64,000 nucleotides of DNA from the NCBI GenBank assembly GCA_963713965.1, contig OY970217.1, positions 1,798,001-1,862,000 of the forward strand, in the 5' to 3' direction. Origin of the DNA: CALAGB01 sp963713965 (GTDB lineage Bacteria > Chloroflexota > Chloroflexia > Thermomicrobiales > Thermomicrobiaceae). Below the pieces are notes generated by a model. It searched no databases and had not been told where the DNA came from. It saw nothing but the letters and a program-made list of their open reading frames with translations. A program made the translations under genes and the position numbers. Positions within the stretch are counted from its first letter, which is position 1; the number at the start of each line of letters is the position of its first letter. Shown here piece by piece: positions 44,024 through 53,977 of the stretch.

Positions 44024-44894
44024 ATGCGTAAGTTGATCTCAATCGCCGCTTCCTGTGGCGATGCTCATAAGCCTGGCGATGGTCTTCGCCGTAGCGCCGG
44101 TTTCGGCGGCAGGCACCACAGTGACCGTGTATCCCTCCAATATGCAGGGATGGGCCTTCATTGATGACAATGGGCATCGGAGGCACTGGTCAGTTAGTGT
44201 CTGGCCCTGTCTCTGACCCCTCTTGGCAGCGGCAGCGCAGAACTTGCGGTGTCGAACAGCGAACAGGGATATATTCTGGCTGAGCATGGCTATATGCTGG
44301 AACTCCGCTTTCGTCAATCACGAACCTAAGTTACTGGAGCTACCAGCCGGGCCCGACCCTGGCGATTGCGCTGCAGTTCGACGTCAAATATCGGCCGACA
44401 GACACGAGCTACGATGGGCGACTCGTTTTCGAACCGTACCAAAATGGCGCGGTGACAGTCGGTTCCGGGCTGGCAACAGTGGATCCATTAGGCGGAATCT
44501 GGTGGGCCAGCCATCAAGGAGCGTCGAATGGGACAAATGGGCTCTGCCCGATGAGCAGCCCGTGTCCGTGGTCCAACAATCGCTGACCGTTTCCCTGAAC
44601 GCCACGATAAGCGGAGCTGTCGTGTTCGAAGCGGGGACACTGGTGCCTCTTCTGGAACACGGAAACGTCTGATTGCGTTCGCCATCGGCGGTCAGGCCGG
44701 AGTTGGTATCTTGAGACAACTTACGACTTTGAAGGTACGTTCCTGCCATTCAGTTCACCGCTTCGACACCGCCACCGACCGACATGAATCAGTGCAAGGA
44801 CGGCGGCTGGGCACAGTTCAGCAGCCCGACATTCACTAATCAGGGCCAGTGCGTGAGCTACGTGCAAGCCAACGAGCACGCGGACAAGCACTGA
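44024..44894 (+). pseudogene. Secreted protein remnant with C-terminal Cys-Lys-Asp-Gly-Gly-Trp motif
   Basis: ATG at 44024 starts MRKLISIAA, and pieces in different frames assemble into a signal peptide (SLAMVFAVAPVSAAGTT), VTVYPSNMQGWAFIDDN, SGSAELAVSNSEQGYILAEH, LSYWSYQPGPTLAIALQFDV, DGRLVFEPYQNGAVTVGSG, GGIWWASHQGASNGTNGLCP and finally CKDGGWAQFSSPTFTNQGQC to a TGA at 44892. The last motif is common at the end of secreted proteins of high-GC bacteria. At least five frame changes. Own promoter and terminator remain intact. Confidence 0.7.
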
Positions 44895-44934
44895 TCAGTG
44901 CGTCCATCAGCGGACCCCGCTGAATAAGCGATCA

Positions 44935-44963
44935 GAGGCGGTCCTGAAATTCAGGACCGCCTC
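44935..44963 (+). terminator. Strong hairpin terminator
   Basis: GAGGCGGTCCTGAA / TTCAGGACCGCCTC, 14-bp perfect arms around one base (in practice a 12-bp stem with a 5-nt loop), followed by TCCTT. 41 nt after the decayed gene. Confidence 0.75.
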
Positions 44964-45175
44964 TCCTTATGCGCACAACACCGAACAAACTCCACATTCA
45001 TAGCACGAGAACCTCAAACACTTGATTCCTCCCAAATCGGCGGGTGAGCGTTGTGGGGATGCCTGCAGCGTAGCCCTGAACATGACAATGGATGTCCTAT
45101 TACCCTCTTACGCTTGGCTGTAGGTATCGAATGACGTTCCTACTGCCGACTATTGTGATGGGAAGGATCGTGCAC

Positions 45176-45655
45176 ATGCGTTGGGACGAGTTCATGGCGA
45201 CGTGTCCGGAGATCGCCGAAAAGGGGGACGAGCGACTTCGACGCAACGAACTTCTGCTCATCGGCTCACTGCGCAAGGACGGCTCACCACGTATCAGTCC
45301 TTGCGAGCCGGACTTCGTCGACGGCGAACTGATGATGGGCATGATGTGGCAGTCCAAGAAGGCGCTCGACCTGTTGCATGATCCACGTTGCGTCCTGCAC
45401 AGCTGCGTCTCCGACCGCATGGGGAGCGAGGGCGAGTTCAAGCTTTACGGCCGCATGGTCGAAGTGACGGACCCGTCCCGGCGCCAGCACTATCGTGAGA
45501 CGATCAAGGCGCGCATCGACTGGGCACCCGAAGAGCCCAACTATCACCTCTTCACCATCGACATCGATTCGGCGGCCTTCGCCACATTCGGGAACGAGCA
45601 CTACGCCCTCGCCTGGAATCCCGAGAAAGGATTGCGACGTTTCGCGTTGGAATGA
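45176..45655 (+). CDS. Pyridoxamine 5'-phosphate oxidase-fold protein
   Basis: 159 residues from ATG at 45176 with GGGAAGG about 9 nt upstream. Barrel signature NELLLIGSLRKDGSPRISPC, FVDGELMMGMMWQSKKALDL, GEFKLYGRMVEV, ending YALAWNPEKGLRRFALE. FMN/F420-type PPOX-fold protein; third member in this window besides pdxH. Substrate unknown. Confidence 0.88.
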   Translation: MRWDEFMATCPEIAEKGDERLRRNELLLIGSLRKDGSPRISPCEPDFVDGELMMGMMWQSKKALDLLHDPRCVLHSCVSDRMGSEGEFKLYGRMVEVTDPSRRQHYRETIKARIDWAPEEPNYHLFTIDIDSAAFATFGNEHYALAWNPEKGLRRFALE

Positions 45656-45733
45656 ACAGCATCCAGCTTGAGTACCAGTTGGCGGATCTCCCTGGCTCAA
45701 TGTCTGACGACCAGCGCCGTCCCGCGATCACGA

Positions 45734-46654
45734 TCAGTCCGTCGTGCTAGCAAACGCTTCCGTGTTCTCGAGTCTGTCACTAACGACGTCCGCAAGGAAC
45801 GACGCAACCGTCGCGGCCGTATCGCGGGATTCGTCCGGCACGAAGTGACCAACCGCAGGAAGCTCGACCACGCGCGCATCGGTAAATGTCGTCCGCCAGC
45901 GGTCGAGCTGGGAAACGCCGAACGTCGGGTCCTTCATACCCCACAGCACCAGCGCGGGCTTCGCGGCGATCCGGTCGCGCCGCTGCCACAAGCCATCAAA
46001 CCAAGCGCTCGAGCCGATCAGCTCGCGCGCCAGCACCCAGGGTGCCTGACGGTCCGTCGGACGCGGGAAGATGTCGGTATAGTGACGGTGGATCTCCGGG
46101 GTGAGCGTCGCACGTTCGCCCCAAGCCGCTCGCAACAGCACGCGCGGCGAGAAATTCAGCCGGGTGTACAGAAACTTACCGATCCGACCACCCATTATCC
46201 GGCTGGCTCGCTCAAGCGAAGCCTGCTCCTCGAGCGACCACATCCAGGTGTTGCAGAGAACCAACGCCCGCACATTCTCCGGGTGATCCAGCGCGTAGGA
46301 GAGCCCTACTGGGCCACCGAAGTCATGAACGACGAGAACGATGTCCCGCAGATTGAGGCGTTCGATGAATGCATGCAGCCTCCGCGCGTGATCCTCGGGT
46401 CGATATCTCCCGTTCGCGGGCTTGTCGGAGAGGCCAAATCCGAGATGGTCAGGAGCGAGACAACGATAGCGCGGCGAGAGTTGCTTGATCCAATGGCGAT
46501 AAAGGAACGACCAGGTCGGCGTGCCGTGAACCATGACGACGGGAGGGCCCTGGCCTTCGTCGACGTAGCACATCTGACCCTCATCGAACTCCATGAAATG
46601 CTGGGCGAATGGATACTCGGAACGGTCAACCCAGCCGGTATCAGCTGATGTCAT
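45734..46654 (-). CDS. Haloalkane dehalogenase-like alpha/beta-hydrolase
   Basis: About 306 residues from ATG at 46654. HGTPTWSFLYRHWIKQL is the typical dehalogenase oxyanion region; the nucleophile position is Asp (VVHDFGGPVGLSYAL, Asp111) as in haloalkane dehalogenases rather than Ser. PDHLGFGLSDKP and AVGHFVPDES with the catalytic His are present. The Trp partner for halide is plausible at PTW. It lies 59 nt after a TetR gene in the same direction, which probably controls it. Epoxide hydrolase-type activity is the alternative. Confidence 0.82.
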   Translation of the reverse strand: MTSADTGWVDRSEYPFAQHFMEFDEGQMCYVDEGQGPPVVMVHGTPTWSFLYRHWIKQLSPRYRCLAPDHLGFGLSDKPANGRYRPEDHARRLHAFIERLNLRDIVLVVHDFGGPVGLSYALDHPENVRALVLCNTWMWSLEEQASLERASRIMGGRIGKFLYTRLNFSPRVLLRAAWGERATLTPEIHRHYTDIFPRPTDRQAPWVLARELIGSSAWFDGLWQRRDRIAAKPALVLWGMKDPTFGVSQLDRWRTTFTDARVVELPAVGHFVPDESRDTAATVASFLADVVSDRLENTEAFASTTD

Positions 46655-46713
46655 TTCCACCCTTCCTTCACTTCGGTGCTCTGTTTCTCTGTCGGATCGG
46701 TGAGTGGTGGGAA

Positions 46714-47292
46714 TCAACGATTGATGAACCTCGTCACGCATTCGTCGACGACCTCATCCAGTGGATAGCGATCCGGCTCAAGCGCGTAGTGCTCCGCGAT
46801 GCCATCGATCGTGGCGAAGAGGAGCTCTGCCAGAACCTCGGGACTACCCTCCGTGACCAGCCGCACATGCTCGGTCAGGGCATGACGGATCTGATCGGTC
46901 CATTCCTGAAGCTCGTTGGCGAGTCCGGCGAGAACGGCAGGCTGCATGCGTAGGCTATAGAACAGCCGCCAAAACTCGAGCCGCTCACGCAGGATGATGA
47001 AGCTGCGCCGAATGAACTGCTCCAGACGCACAGATGGATCGCAGGCTTCGTCCGCATCGACAAATGAAGCCTGCACGTCGCGCATCGAGGTCTCGAAGAT
47101 CGCGCGCAACAGGTCGTCCTTCCCTTCAAAGTAGTTGTAAAGCAGTCCGAGGGACACACTGGCCTCACGCGCGATCATCCGGATCGAGGTCCGCTCGAAA
47201 CCGAAGGTGGCAAACAACGTCAACGCCGCTTGGAGGATCTTCCCGCGGCTCTCTTCTCGGATGGCTTCAAACTGCTCCGCAGTGCGTGGCAA
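46714..47292 (-). CDS. TetR-family transcriptional regulator
   Basis: 192 residues from TTG at 47292 (AAGGAG 6 nt upstream). Helix-turn-helix at about 17-62: ILQAALTLFATFGFERTSIR, REASVSLGLLYNYFEGKDD. C-terminal all-helical ligand domain. First gene of an operon with the dehalogenase-like gene; the palindrome at 47309-47322 directly before its start implies autoregulation. Confidence 0.93.
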   Translation of the reverse strand: MPRTAEQFEAIREESRGKILQAALTLFATFGFERTSIRMIAREASVSLGLLYNYFEGKDDLLRAIFETSMRDVQASFVDADEACDPSVRLEQFIRRSFIILRERLEFWRLFYSLRMQPAVLAGLANELQEWTDQIRHALTEHVRLVTEGSPEVLAELLFATIDGIAEHYALEPDRYPLDEVVDECVTRFINR

Positions 47293-47602
47293 CTGCTTCT
47301 CCTTATGTTGAACGAACGTTCAATCATTCTGATTTTGCGCTGCCGACGCGTTTTCGTCAAGCCTCCTCCAGGAACCCGTCTCGCGGCCTGCGCCGCTTCG
47401 CACTGGAGTAGCCTGTCCAATGCCGGGACTTGGTTGTTCTATCCCTCCGCAACCTCTGCGTTGCGCTCCTTTTTCAGTGCGGGGTTATCCTAGGCATTAG
47501 CTTGATAATCAGCTTGGCCGCGCGCCGGTTGCGCAATGGGTATCCCCAAACACAAAACCGACATGATCCCAGGATCAAGACGCGCGGCGGGGAGGTTCGC
47601 TG
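47293..47602. other. Intergenic region between tetR and the formate dehydrogenase cluster
   Basis: 310 nt. Contains the TetR operator at its left end and the ribosome site GGGGAGG (about 47589) of the formate dehydrogenase gene at its right end. Short open frames here have no recognisable product. Confidence 0.5.
47309..47322. promoter_or_regulatory. TetR operator palindrome
   Basis: TGAAC-GAAC-GTTCA: 5-bp arms with a 4-bp spacer, 17 bp upstream of the tetR start. Such TGAACNNNNGTTCA palindromes are typical sites for TetR repressors. Confidence 0.7.
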
Positions 47603-49544
47603 ATGCCGAAGAAATACACGCGTCTGACCCAGCCGTTGGTGCGCGAGAACGGCGCGTTGCGTCCCGCTACCTGGGACGAGGCGCTCGATCGAGCGCGCAG
47701 ACGGCTTCCGGGCGGCCATCGAGAAGAAGGGTCCCGACACGGTCGGCCTCTTCTCCTGCTCGAAGGCCACCAACGAGGTCAATTACAGCGTCCAGAAGTT
47801 CGCCCGGCAGGTGCTCGGCACGAATAACGTCGACTCCTGCAACCGTACCTGACACGCTCCCAGTGTCGTCGGTCTGACGGCAGTACTCGGAGCCGGTGGC
47901 GGAACCAGCTCCTACCGCGAAGCGGAGGAGACCGACCTCATCATCCTGTGGGGCTCGAATGCGCGCGAAACGCATCCGATCTACTTCCACCACGTTCTGA
48001 AAGGCATCCGCAACGGGGCCAAGCTCTTCGTGGTCGATCCGCGACGAACCTCATCGGCGCAGTGGGCCGATTTCTGGCTGGGGCTCGACGTCGGGTCGGA
48101 CGTGGCGCTGGCCAACGCGGTCGGGCGCGAGATCATCGCCGCCGGGTTGTGCGACGAGACCTTCATCGCCCGCTCGACGTACCGGCTTCGAGGAATACCG
48201 CAAGGCGGTCGAGCCCTACACGCTCGAATACGCCGAGCGCGTCACCGGCGTGCCAGCGGACGCCATCCGCGCCCTGGCCCATACGTATGCGCGAGCCGGA
48301 CGTGCGCAGCTCTGCTGGACGCTAGGCATCACCGAGCATCACAACGCGGTCGACAACGTCCTCTCGCTGATCAATCTCGCCTTGCTGACCGGGCACGTCG
48401 GGCGCTATGGCTCAGGGCTGGTGCCGCTGCGCGGGCAGAACAACGTGCAGGGCGGCGGCGACATGGGCGCGCTGCCGAACAAGCTTCCGGGCGGAGCCGA
48501 CGTTGCGGATCCGGAGCAACGCGCGCCGTTCGAGCGCGTATACGGCAAGCCCCTCTCAGACAAGCCGGGCATGCACCTGTCGCAGATGTTCGATGCCATG
48601 GAGCATGGCGAGATGACCGCCCTGTATATCGTCGGCGAGAATCCGGCGCAGTCGGAAGCGGACACCGAGCGCATCATGCGCCTTATGTCCGGACTCGACC
48701 ACGTGGTGGTGCAGGACATCTTCCTGACCAAGACGGCCGAGATGGCGGACGTCGTGCTGCCCGCCGCCGCCTCCTGGTGCGAGTCGGAGGGGACCGTCAC
48801 CAGCTCCGAGCGTCGCGTGCAGCGCGTGCGCAAGGCGCTCGAGCCACCGGCTGGCGCCCGTGACGACATCGAGATCATCGGCGAGCTGGCGCGCCGCCTG
48901 GGCTACGACTGGGGGCAGCCAACCGCGGAGCAGATCTGGGACGAGCTGCGCGGCCTCTCTACCTGGCACGGCGGCATGAGCTATAAGCGTCTCGAGGAGC
49001 TGGGCGGCCTGCACTGGCCTTGCCCGACTGAGGATCATCCCGGCAGCCCGTTCCTGCATGGACGGCTCTGGGCCGATCCGGTCGAGGGACCACTGGCGCC
49101 CTTCCACGTCACGCAGCATGAGCCGCCGGTGGAGGCGCTCTCCGACGAGTTCCCGATGCGCCTGACGACCGGACGACGGCTCGATTCCTTCAACACGGGG
49201 GTTCAGACCGGCGGCTACAGCTCGCCGCTGCGGCGCGGCGAGACGCTCGACATCCATCCGGAGGATGGGCGGCATGCTCGGGAGTCGAAGATGGCGAGTG
49301 CGTGCGTGCCGTCTCGCGGCGTGGTGGCATCGAGGTGCCGGTGCGCTTCGACCCGACGCTGCGGCCCGGCCTGGCTTTCATGACCTTCCACTTCCAGGAC
49401 GACGTCGTGACCAACATCCTGACGATCGACGCGACCGATCCGAAGTCGGGAACCGCCGAATTCAAGGCGGCCGCCATCCGGATCGAGCGCATCAACGGCC
49501 ATCGCGCGGCGGTTCCGGCTGGTGCCACCGCTCGGGAGATTTGA
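47603..49544 (+). CDS. fdhF: Formate dehydrogenase catalytic (molybdopterin) subunit with Sec TGA; frame changes
   Basis: ATG at 47603 (GGGGAGG upstream). Starts KKYTRLTQPLVRENGALRPA; frame changes near 47695, 48190 and 49268. Between them the second frame reads GPDTVGLFSCSKATNEVNYS, NNVDSCNRT, TGA (47850-47852), HAPSVVGLTAVLGAGGGTSS: the TGA sits exactly where FdhF/FdsA enzymes carry the Mo-binding Sec or Cys. Further on: LFVVDPRRTSSAQWADFW, GSGLVPLRGQNNVQGGGDMG, ALYIVGENPAQSEAD, and the C-terminal FMTFHFQDDVVTNILT. It lacks the N-terminal Fe-S part, which is encoded by a separate gene at 51431. Oxidises formate to CO2, passing electrons to NAD through the downstream subunits. Confidence 0.8.
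47850..47881 (+). promoter_or_regulatory. Selenocysteine codon and SECIS-like hairpin (fdhF)
   Basis: In-frame TGA at 47850-47852, then a hairpin GTCGTC-GGTCT-GACGGC (47865-47881; six pairs, one G-U). The loop GGUCU, 19-23 nt after UGA, is the element contacted by SelB in E. coli fdhF. Confidence 0.85.
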
Positions 49545-51434
49545 GTGGACCAGCATCTCATCCCCAACGCGTCGCCGACCGACGCCGAACGTGACGCGGT
49601 CGATGGGCTGATCGGCGCGCCAGCCACCCTATGGGAGGGCGCCACCGAGCGCTCGCCCTTCGAAGGCCATGTACGGGCGCGGCGGTCACCACCTGCGCAA
49701 TCAGCGGCAAATGCTGCTGCCGGCCTTGCAGGCGGTGCAGGCGCGCGTCGGCTATCTGAGCGCCGGCGGGCTGAACTACATCTGCCAGCGACTGGGAGTG
49801 CCGCCCGCTGACGCCTGGGGCGTGGCCAGCTTCTACGCGCTGCTCGCGCTCGAGGCGCAGCCGCCGGTGGTGGCGCACGTCTGCGACGACATCGCCTGCC
49901 GCATTCGCGGCGGTCTGGAGCTGTGCGCGCGCACTGGAGCGGGAGATCGGTCCCGAGGGGACGCCCGCCTGGATGGTCGGGCGACCTGGCACCGCAGCCC
50001 CTGCCTGGGGCTGTGCGAGCGCGCTCCGGCCGTGCTGCTACAGCAGGCGGGCGAGACCGCGGCCGAGATTGCCGTGGCGCCGATGCAGGCATCCGAGCTC
50101 TTGCGTGCGATGACGTCCGGCGTCGATCACGTGATCGCTCGGAGCGGCGGCAGCCGATTCCGTGCCGCAATCGCAGGGGCCGAGCCGCGTCTGAGCTGCG
50201 GCTTCTGCGACGCGTTGGACGCATCGATCCCGAAAGCCTCGACGACTATCGCGCCACCGGCGGCTACCAAGCGCTGCGTCAGGCGCTTGATCTCGGCCCG
50301 GACGGCGTCATCCGCGAGGTGATCGATTCTCGGCTGATGGGCCGCGGCGGCGCCGCCTTCCCCACCGGCCGCAAGTGGAACGACGTGGCTCACGCGCCTG
50401 TGCGTCCGCATTACCTGATCTGCAACGCCGACGAGTCGGAGCCGGGCACCTTCAAAGACCGCGTTCTGATGGAGGAGGACCCCTTCGCCCTGATCGAGGC
50501 CATGACCATCGGCGGCTACGCCACCGGCTGCGAGAAGGGCTACATCTACATCCGCAACGAATATCCGCTGGCGACCGCTCGCTTGCAGAGCGCCATCGAC
50601 AGCGCGCGGCGGCGGGGGCTCCTTGGCGACGACATCATGGGTGAAGGCGTCAAATTCGACATCGAGATCCGTCGCGGCGCGGGTGCCTACATCTGCGGCG
50701 AGGAGACCTCCCTCTTCAACTCGATCGAGGGGATGCGCGGCGAGCCACGCAACAAGCCCCCGTTCCCGACCCAGGCTGGCCTCTTCCGCAGGCCGACGCT
50801 GGTCAACAACGTCGAGACCTTCGTCAATGTGCTCGACATCGTGCGCTATGGCGGTCCGGCGTACGCCGCCATCGGCACCGAAGGCTCAACCGGCACCAAG
50901 CTCTTCTGCCTGTCTGGTCGTGTGTCGAAGCCGGGCGTCTACGAAGTTCCGTTCGGCACCACGCTGCGCCAGCTGATCGATCTGGCGGGTGGCGTGCCGC
51001 AGGGACGGCCGATCAAGGCCATCCTACTTGGCGGCGCGGCCGGCAGCTTCGTCACGGCGGACGAGCTCGACGTGCCCCTCACCTTCGAGGGCACACGCGC
51101 CATCGGGGCGTCGCTCGGCTCGGGCGTGATCATGGTCTTTGACGATAAAGTCGATCTGACCGACACCCTGCTGCGCATCGCCGCCTTCTTCCGCGACGAA
51201 TCGTGTGGACAGTGTGTCCCCTGTCGCGTCGGCACGGTGCGTCAGGAGGAGGCGCTGCGACGCCTCATCAGCGGCAAGACCATCGGCTCTGCTGCGGATG
51301 AAGTCAAGCTGCTCAACGACGTGGGACAGGTGATGCGAGACGCATCCATCTGCGGACTTGGACAGACGGCGGCTGGGGCCGTCCTCTCCGGTATACACAA
51401 GTTGAAACTCTTCGAGAATGGGAAGCGCTCATGA
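49545..51434 (+). CDS. Formate dehydrogenase NuoE-NuoF fusion (diaphorase) subunit; frame changes in the N-terminal half
   Basis: GTG at 49545, directly after the upstream stop. A NuoE-like [2Fe-2S] domain (RNQRQMLLPALQAVQARVGY, GVASFYALL, VCDDIACRIRGG, PCLGLCERAPAVLL) is joined to NuoF: MGRGGAAFPTGRKWNDVA, ICNADESEPGTFKDRVLMEE (FMN/NADH), GAGAYICGEETSLFNSIEG and the [4Fe-4S] ligands ESCGQCVPCRVGT. Frame changes near 49680, 49930, 50005 and 50205 affect only the first third; NuoF (from about 50230) is intact. Passes electrons from the molybdenum subunit to NAD+. ATGA overlap with the next gene. Confidence 0.82.
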
Positions 51435-52402
51435 CCGCGACTGCACAGGAACGGGCCGTGCGAACGGTGACGCTGACGATCGATGGCCAGACAGCCACCG
51501 TTCCGGAAGGAAGCACCATCCTCGAAGCCTGTAACACGGTCGCCATCGACACGCCCACCCTCTGCTATCTGGAAACGCTGACGCCTGTGAATGCCTGTCG
51601 CGTCTGCGTCGTCGAGTTGGAGGGCTCGCGCGTGCTGGTCCCCGCCTGCGCCCGTAAAGCCGAGCCCGGCATGGTGGTGCATACCGACAGCGAGCGCGTG
51701 CGCCACAGTCGTAAGCTGGTGCTCGAGCTGTTGGCCTCGTCAGTCGACCTGAGCTACGCCGATGACGAGGTGCAGGGTTATCTGGATCGCTACGACGCCG
51801 CGCCGTCCCGCTTCGGCGAAGCGGCCGAGCCGTCGACGGCGGAAGAGGCGGACCACGCACATACCGGTCATCATCACGCGACGTCGGACGGCATGGCCGC
51901 GACCGTGGCTCAGCCGGTCAAGATCGACAACGACCTCTACATGCGCGATTACTCGCGCTGCATCCTCTGCTACAAGTGCGTCGAGGCCTGCGGGGTCGAC
52001 GCGCAGAACACATTCGCCATTTCGGTGGCCGGGCGCGGCTTTGACGCGCGCATCTCGACCGAGCTGGCGCTGCCATTGCCCGATTCCGCCTGCGTCTACT
52101 GCGGCAACTGCATCGGCGTCTGCCCCACCGGTGCGTTGATGTTCAAGAGCGAGTACGATCTGCGCCAGGCCAATGAGTGGCATGAAGAGCAACAAACCGT
52201 CACCGATACCATCTGCCCCTACTGCGGCATCGGCTGCACGCTTCAGCTCCACGTACAGGACAACAGCATCGTCAAAGTGACGTCGCCCCTGGATCACGAC
52301 GTCACCTCCGGTCACCTCTGCATTAAGGGCCGCTTCGGCTTCCAGTTCGTCCAGAACCGAGCCGGCGGTGATGGGTCGGAGGGCTCCGGTGCCGGCGGAT
52401 GA
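51431..52402 (+). CDS. N-terminal iron-sulfur module of the formate dehydrogenase alpha subunit, as a separate gene
   Basis: 323 residues. [2Fe-2S] ferredoxin domain (TPTLCYLETLTPVNACRVCV, VPACARKAEPGM), His-containing linker (HAHTGHHHA), two [4Fe-4S] sites (RCILCYKCVEACGV, CVYCGNCIGVCPTGAL), then the start of the FDH catalytic fold: ICPYCGIGCTLQLHVQDNS and GHLCIKGRFGFQFVQNR. In fused FdsA/FdhA, QNR is followed directly by the part that here begins the gene at 47603. Hence the alpha chain is split, with the two pieces in swapped order around the diaphorase gene. fdhD overlaps its end. Confidence 0.88.
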   Translation: MTATAQERAVRTVTLTIDGQTATVPEGSTILEACNTVAIDTPTLCYLETLTPVNACRVCVVELEGSRVLVPACARKAEPGMVVHTDSERVRHSRKLVLELLASSVDLSYADDEVQGYLDRYDAAPSRFGEAAEPSTAEEADHAHTGHHHATSDGMAATVAQPVKIDNDLYMRDYSRCILCYKCVEACGVDAQNTFAISVAGRGFDARISTELALPLPDSACVYCGNCIGVCPTGALMFKSEYDLRQANEWHEEQQTVTDTICPYCGIGCTLQLHVQDNSIVKVTSPLDHDVTSGHLCIKGRFGFQFVQNRAGGDGSEGSGAGG

Positions 52403-53261
52403 GCCTGCCGTCCAGGTAGCGCACCCCGTCATCCGGGTCCACGACCATGCCTGGGATCGCGGCGACGACGTCCTGGCCGCCGAAGAGCCGATGGAGATCC
52501 GTCTCCTCTGGGAAGCAGACGGCTGGACCGAGCGCAAGAGCGTCGCGATCACCATGCGCACGCCCGGCGACGACTTCGAGCTGGCGATGGGCTTCCTGCA
52601 TGGCGAGGGGATCATCGACAGCCGTGAGGACGTGCTGGACGTCAACTACTGCCTGGACGAGGCAGAAGATCAGCGCCTCAACATCGTCACCGTCACGCTC
52701 CGTGCCGGACTGACGTTCGATCTCGTAAAGCTGGAGCGGAACTTCTACACCACTTCGAGTTGTGGCGTCTGCGGTAAGGCGGCGCTCGACGCACTCGATC
52801 TGCAGGGATATCAAGCGCTGCCCGACGGACCCAAAGTCGAAGCCAGCGTCATCTGCGCGCTTCCTGAGACGTTGCGACGCAAGCAGGAAGTCTTCCGCTC
52901 CACCGGCGGCTTGCATGCCTCGGGTCTGTTCGATCTCGAGGGAAACCTGCTCGATCTACGCGAGGACGTCGGGCGGCACAACGCGCTCGACAAGCTGATC
53001 GGGCATCAGCTCCTACAAAACGAGAAGGACCTCTCCGGACACATCGTCATGCTCAGCGGTCGCGCCAGCTTCGAACTGCTGCAGAAAGCACTGGTGGCGC
53101 GCGTCCCCATCGTGGCGGCGGTCGGCGCTCCCTCCAGCCTGGCCGTGCAGGTGGCCGACACCTTCCACGTCACCCTCCTCGGCTTCGTCCGCCCCGACAG
53201 CTTCAACATCTATAGCGGGGAAGGGCGGGTGGTGCGGGGGATGGGGGGGCAGATGACCTGA
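52368..53261 (+). CDS. fdhD: Formate dehydrogenase sulfurtransferase FdhD
   Basis: 297 residues. FdhD moves sulfur to the molybdenum cofactor of formate dehydrogenases. Seen: SVAITMRTPGDDFELAMGFL, the catalytic SSCGVCGKA (CxxC), RSTGGLHASGLFD, REDVGRHNALDKLIGHQLL, and ASFELLQKALVARVPIVAAV. Start ATG at 52368 overlaps the previous gene by 35 nt; GTG at 52389 is an alternative. Serves both formate dehydrogenases in the window. Confidence 0.95.
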   Translation: MMGRRAPVPADEPAVQVAHPVIRVHDHAWDRGDDVLAAEEPMEIRLLWEADGWTERKSVAITMRTPGDDFELAMGFLHGEGIIDSREDVLDVNYCLDEAEDQRLNIVTVTLRAGLTFDLVKLERNFYTTSSCGVCGKAALDALDLQGYQALPDGPKVEASVICALPETLRRKQEVFRSTGGLHASGLFDLEGNLLDLREDVGRHNALDKLIGHQLLQNEKDLSGHIVMLSGRASFELLQKALVARVPIVAAVGAPSSLAVQVADTFHVTLLGFVRPDSFNIYSGEGRVVRGMGGQMT

Positions 53262-53282
53262 TCAACGGAGGTGAGCGAGACC

Positions 53283-53843
53283 GTGCATGAACTCCAAATG
53301 ACCGATTTCTGCCGGGATGACACTCCGTGGTGCTACTTCGTTGCCTCATCGCTGCGCACTGCGGACTGTTTCGCCAGTGTTTTCGACTATGAACAACGGG
53401 AGCGAAATCAAGCTATTGTTATTCGGGTCATGCGCGGGCGCCACAGTGAGACTTCAGAAGACGTGTTTCGGGAGTGGTCGGCTGCCCTTCAGTTCCCGTA
53501 TTACTTCGGCCACAACTGGGATGCGTTCGACGAGTGCATCACCGATCTGCAGTGGCTTCCCGGTTCCTGCTATGTGCTCGTCGTTACTCAACTTGATCAG
53601 GTAATGCCGGAATTCGCCGACGACTTCAAGATCTTTGTCGACGTTCCTAAGAACGCGAACGAGGAATGGAAGATTCCGAACCGCTATACTGTGAATGAGC
53701 CGACCGCACCATTTACGGTTCTCTTCCATGCTGAGCCAGATAAGGCCGATGTGACTCTCGCTCGTCTTCGCGCGGCTGGCGTCGATCCGGTCGAAGCGCA
53801 ATTCTCCGACGAGTTCATTCACCTGACATCCGACCGACTCTAA
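53283..53843 (+). CDS. Barstar-family protein
   Basis: About 186 residues from GTG at 53283 (GGAGG about 12 nt upstream; GTG at 53271 is too close). Barstar fold: FPYYFGHNWDAFDECITDLQ is the family hallmark (FGxNWDAFxDCLxDL), preceded by an N-terminal beta-alpha region and followed by a C-terminal extension of about 90 residues. No barnase-type RNase gene is seen nearby, so it may bind another nuclease. Single gene. Confidence 0.85.
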   Translation: MHELQMTDFCRDDTPWCYFVASSLRTADCFASVFDYEQRERNQAIVIRVMRGRHSETSEDVFREWSAALQFPYYFGHNWDAFDECITDLQWLPGSCYVLVVTQLDQVMPEFADDFKIFVDVPKNANEEWKIPNRYTVNEPTAPFTVLFHAEPDKADVTLARLRAAGVDPVEAQFSDEFIHLTSDRL

Positions 53844-53977
53844 TAGAGTTCGCAAATTGCAGCTGCCGAACCGCAAACGTTGACTTGGCCGCATGATCGC
53901 GCACTTCTATCCAGAGTGTGCAATCGATTAGCACCGTTACGCATTCCGCCGTACGCTTGCGACACAAGGGGTGCAGC

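Noticed and set aside
45668..46648. 326-codon open frame on the plus strand
   Set aside because: Antisense shadow of the dehalogenase-like gene.
47850..47852. TGA in fdhF as an ordinary nonsense mutation
   Set aside because: It falls on the known Sec/Cys position of the family and is followed by a GGUCU-loop hairpin at the same distance as in the second formate dehydrogenase.
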